64,000 bases of DNA from Semisulcospira habei (taxonomy: Eukaryota; Mollusca; Gastropoda; Semisulcospiridae): positions 185,405,368 through 185,469,367 of the forward strand of contig BTPG01000003.1 in NCBI GenBank assembly GCA_036245525.1, read 5' to 3'. The notes under the pieces are model-generated. The model ran no database searches and was not told the DNA's origin. It saw only the letters and a program-made list of their open reading frames with translations. This document shows positions 63,904 through 64,000 of the stretch, piece after piece (position 1 is the first letter of the stretch; each line of letters starts with the position of its first letter). Both the position numbers and the translations under genes were made by a program.

Positions 63904-64000
63904 TTAACACATTCAGCCCTGACGCACGACAGCAGGAGACAGCCTGTCGGCGCTAAGCTAATCTGGCACTACCCTTGAATTATCATGGTCGATCTATCTC
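63904..64000. mobile_element. Family A palindrome, partial
   Basis: TTAAcacattcagccctgac opens the element; an internal deletion joins to cactacccttgaattatcat and the copy runs off the window edge. Confidence 0.7.

Overview
This is nuclear DNA from an animal, most likely a mollusc and probably a gastropod. The evidence is one intron-containing perforin-2/MPEG1-like immune gene with GT-AG splicing, many decayed non-LTR retrotransposons, a tRNA-derived SINE, long dinucleotide microsatellites and no bacterial gene organisation. The phylum is an inference from repeat style and from the first domain of a retrotransposon ORF1; it is not proven.

Layout. 0-9.6 kb: the 5' part of an RTE-like endonuclease gene on the minus strand, a dispersed element called R1 here, a 1.2-kb tandem duplication, and mostly featureless sequence. 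9.6-13.7 kb: a nearly intact non-LTR element (LINE-A) with (TC)n on both sides. 13.7-24 kb: R1 copies, one interrupted by an 889-bp solo LTR, plus palindromic elements and microsatellites. 24-45.9 kb: a train of same-strand, mostly 5'-truncated LINE copies. The usual unit is a (TC)n tract, a truncated LINE, a 3' RNA hairpin, AATAAA, a short tail repeat and then (TC)n again. An SGNH-esterase ORF1 relic split by a SINE lies at 27.7-30.7 kb.

40.47-56.38 kb: the only gene with an intact structure, MPEG1, plus strand. Thirteen coding exons join in frame to 792 residues (signal peptide, MACPF pore-forming domain, C-terminal domain, one membrane helix, short tail). Intron 1 is packed with LINE fragments, and the later introns carry many palindromic miniature elements. 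The DNA just upstream of the gene is the right half of an R1-like repeat with a TATA-like motif.

56.4-64 kb: more palindromes and a 3.5-kb DNA-transposon-like element with terminal inverted repeats, subterminal motifs, a 164-bp tandem array and a broken Cys-rich gene of unknown function.

Two patterns stand out. All LINE copies carry a covarying 3' hairpin, and most sit in (TC)n tracts in one orientation. Many unrelated-looking palindromes share a terminus close to TTAACYCNTT and are flanked by TTAA, so they look like one superfamily of TTAA-targeting miniature transposons. Microsatellite and repeat boundaries are approximate by a few bases; splice sites were read directly.
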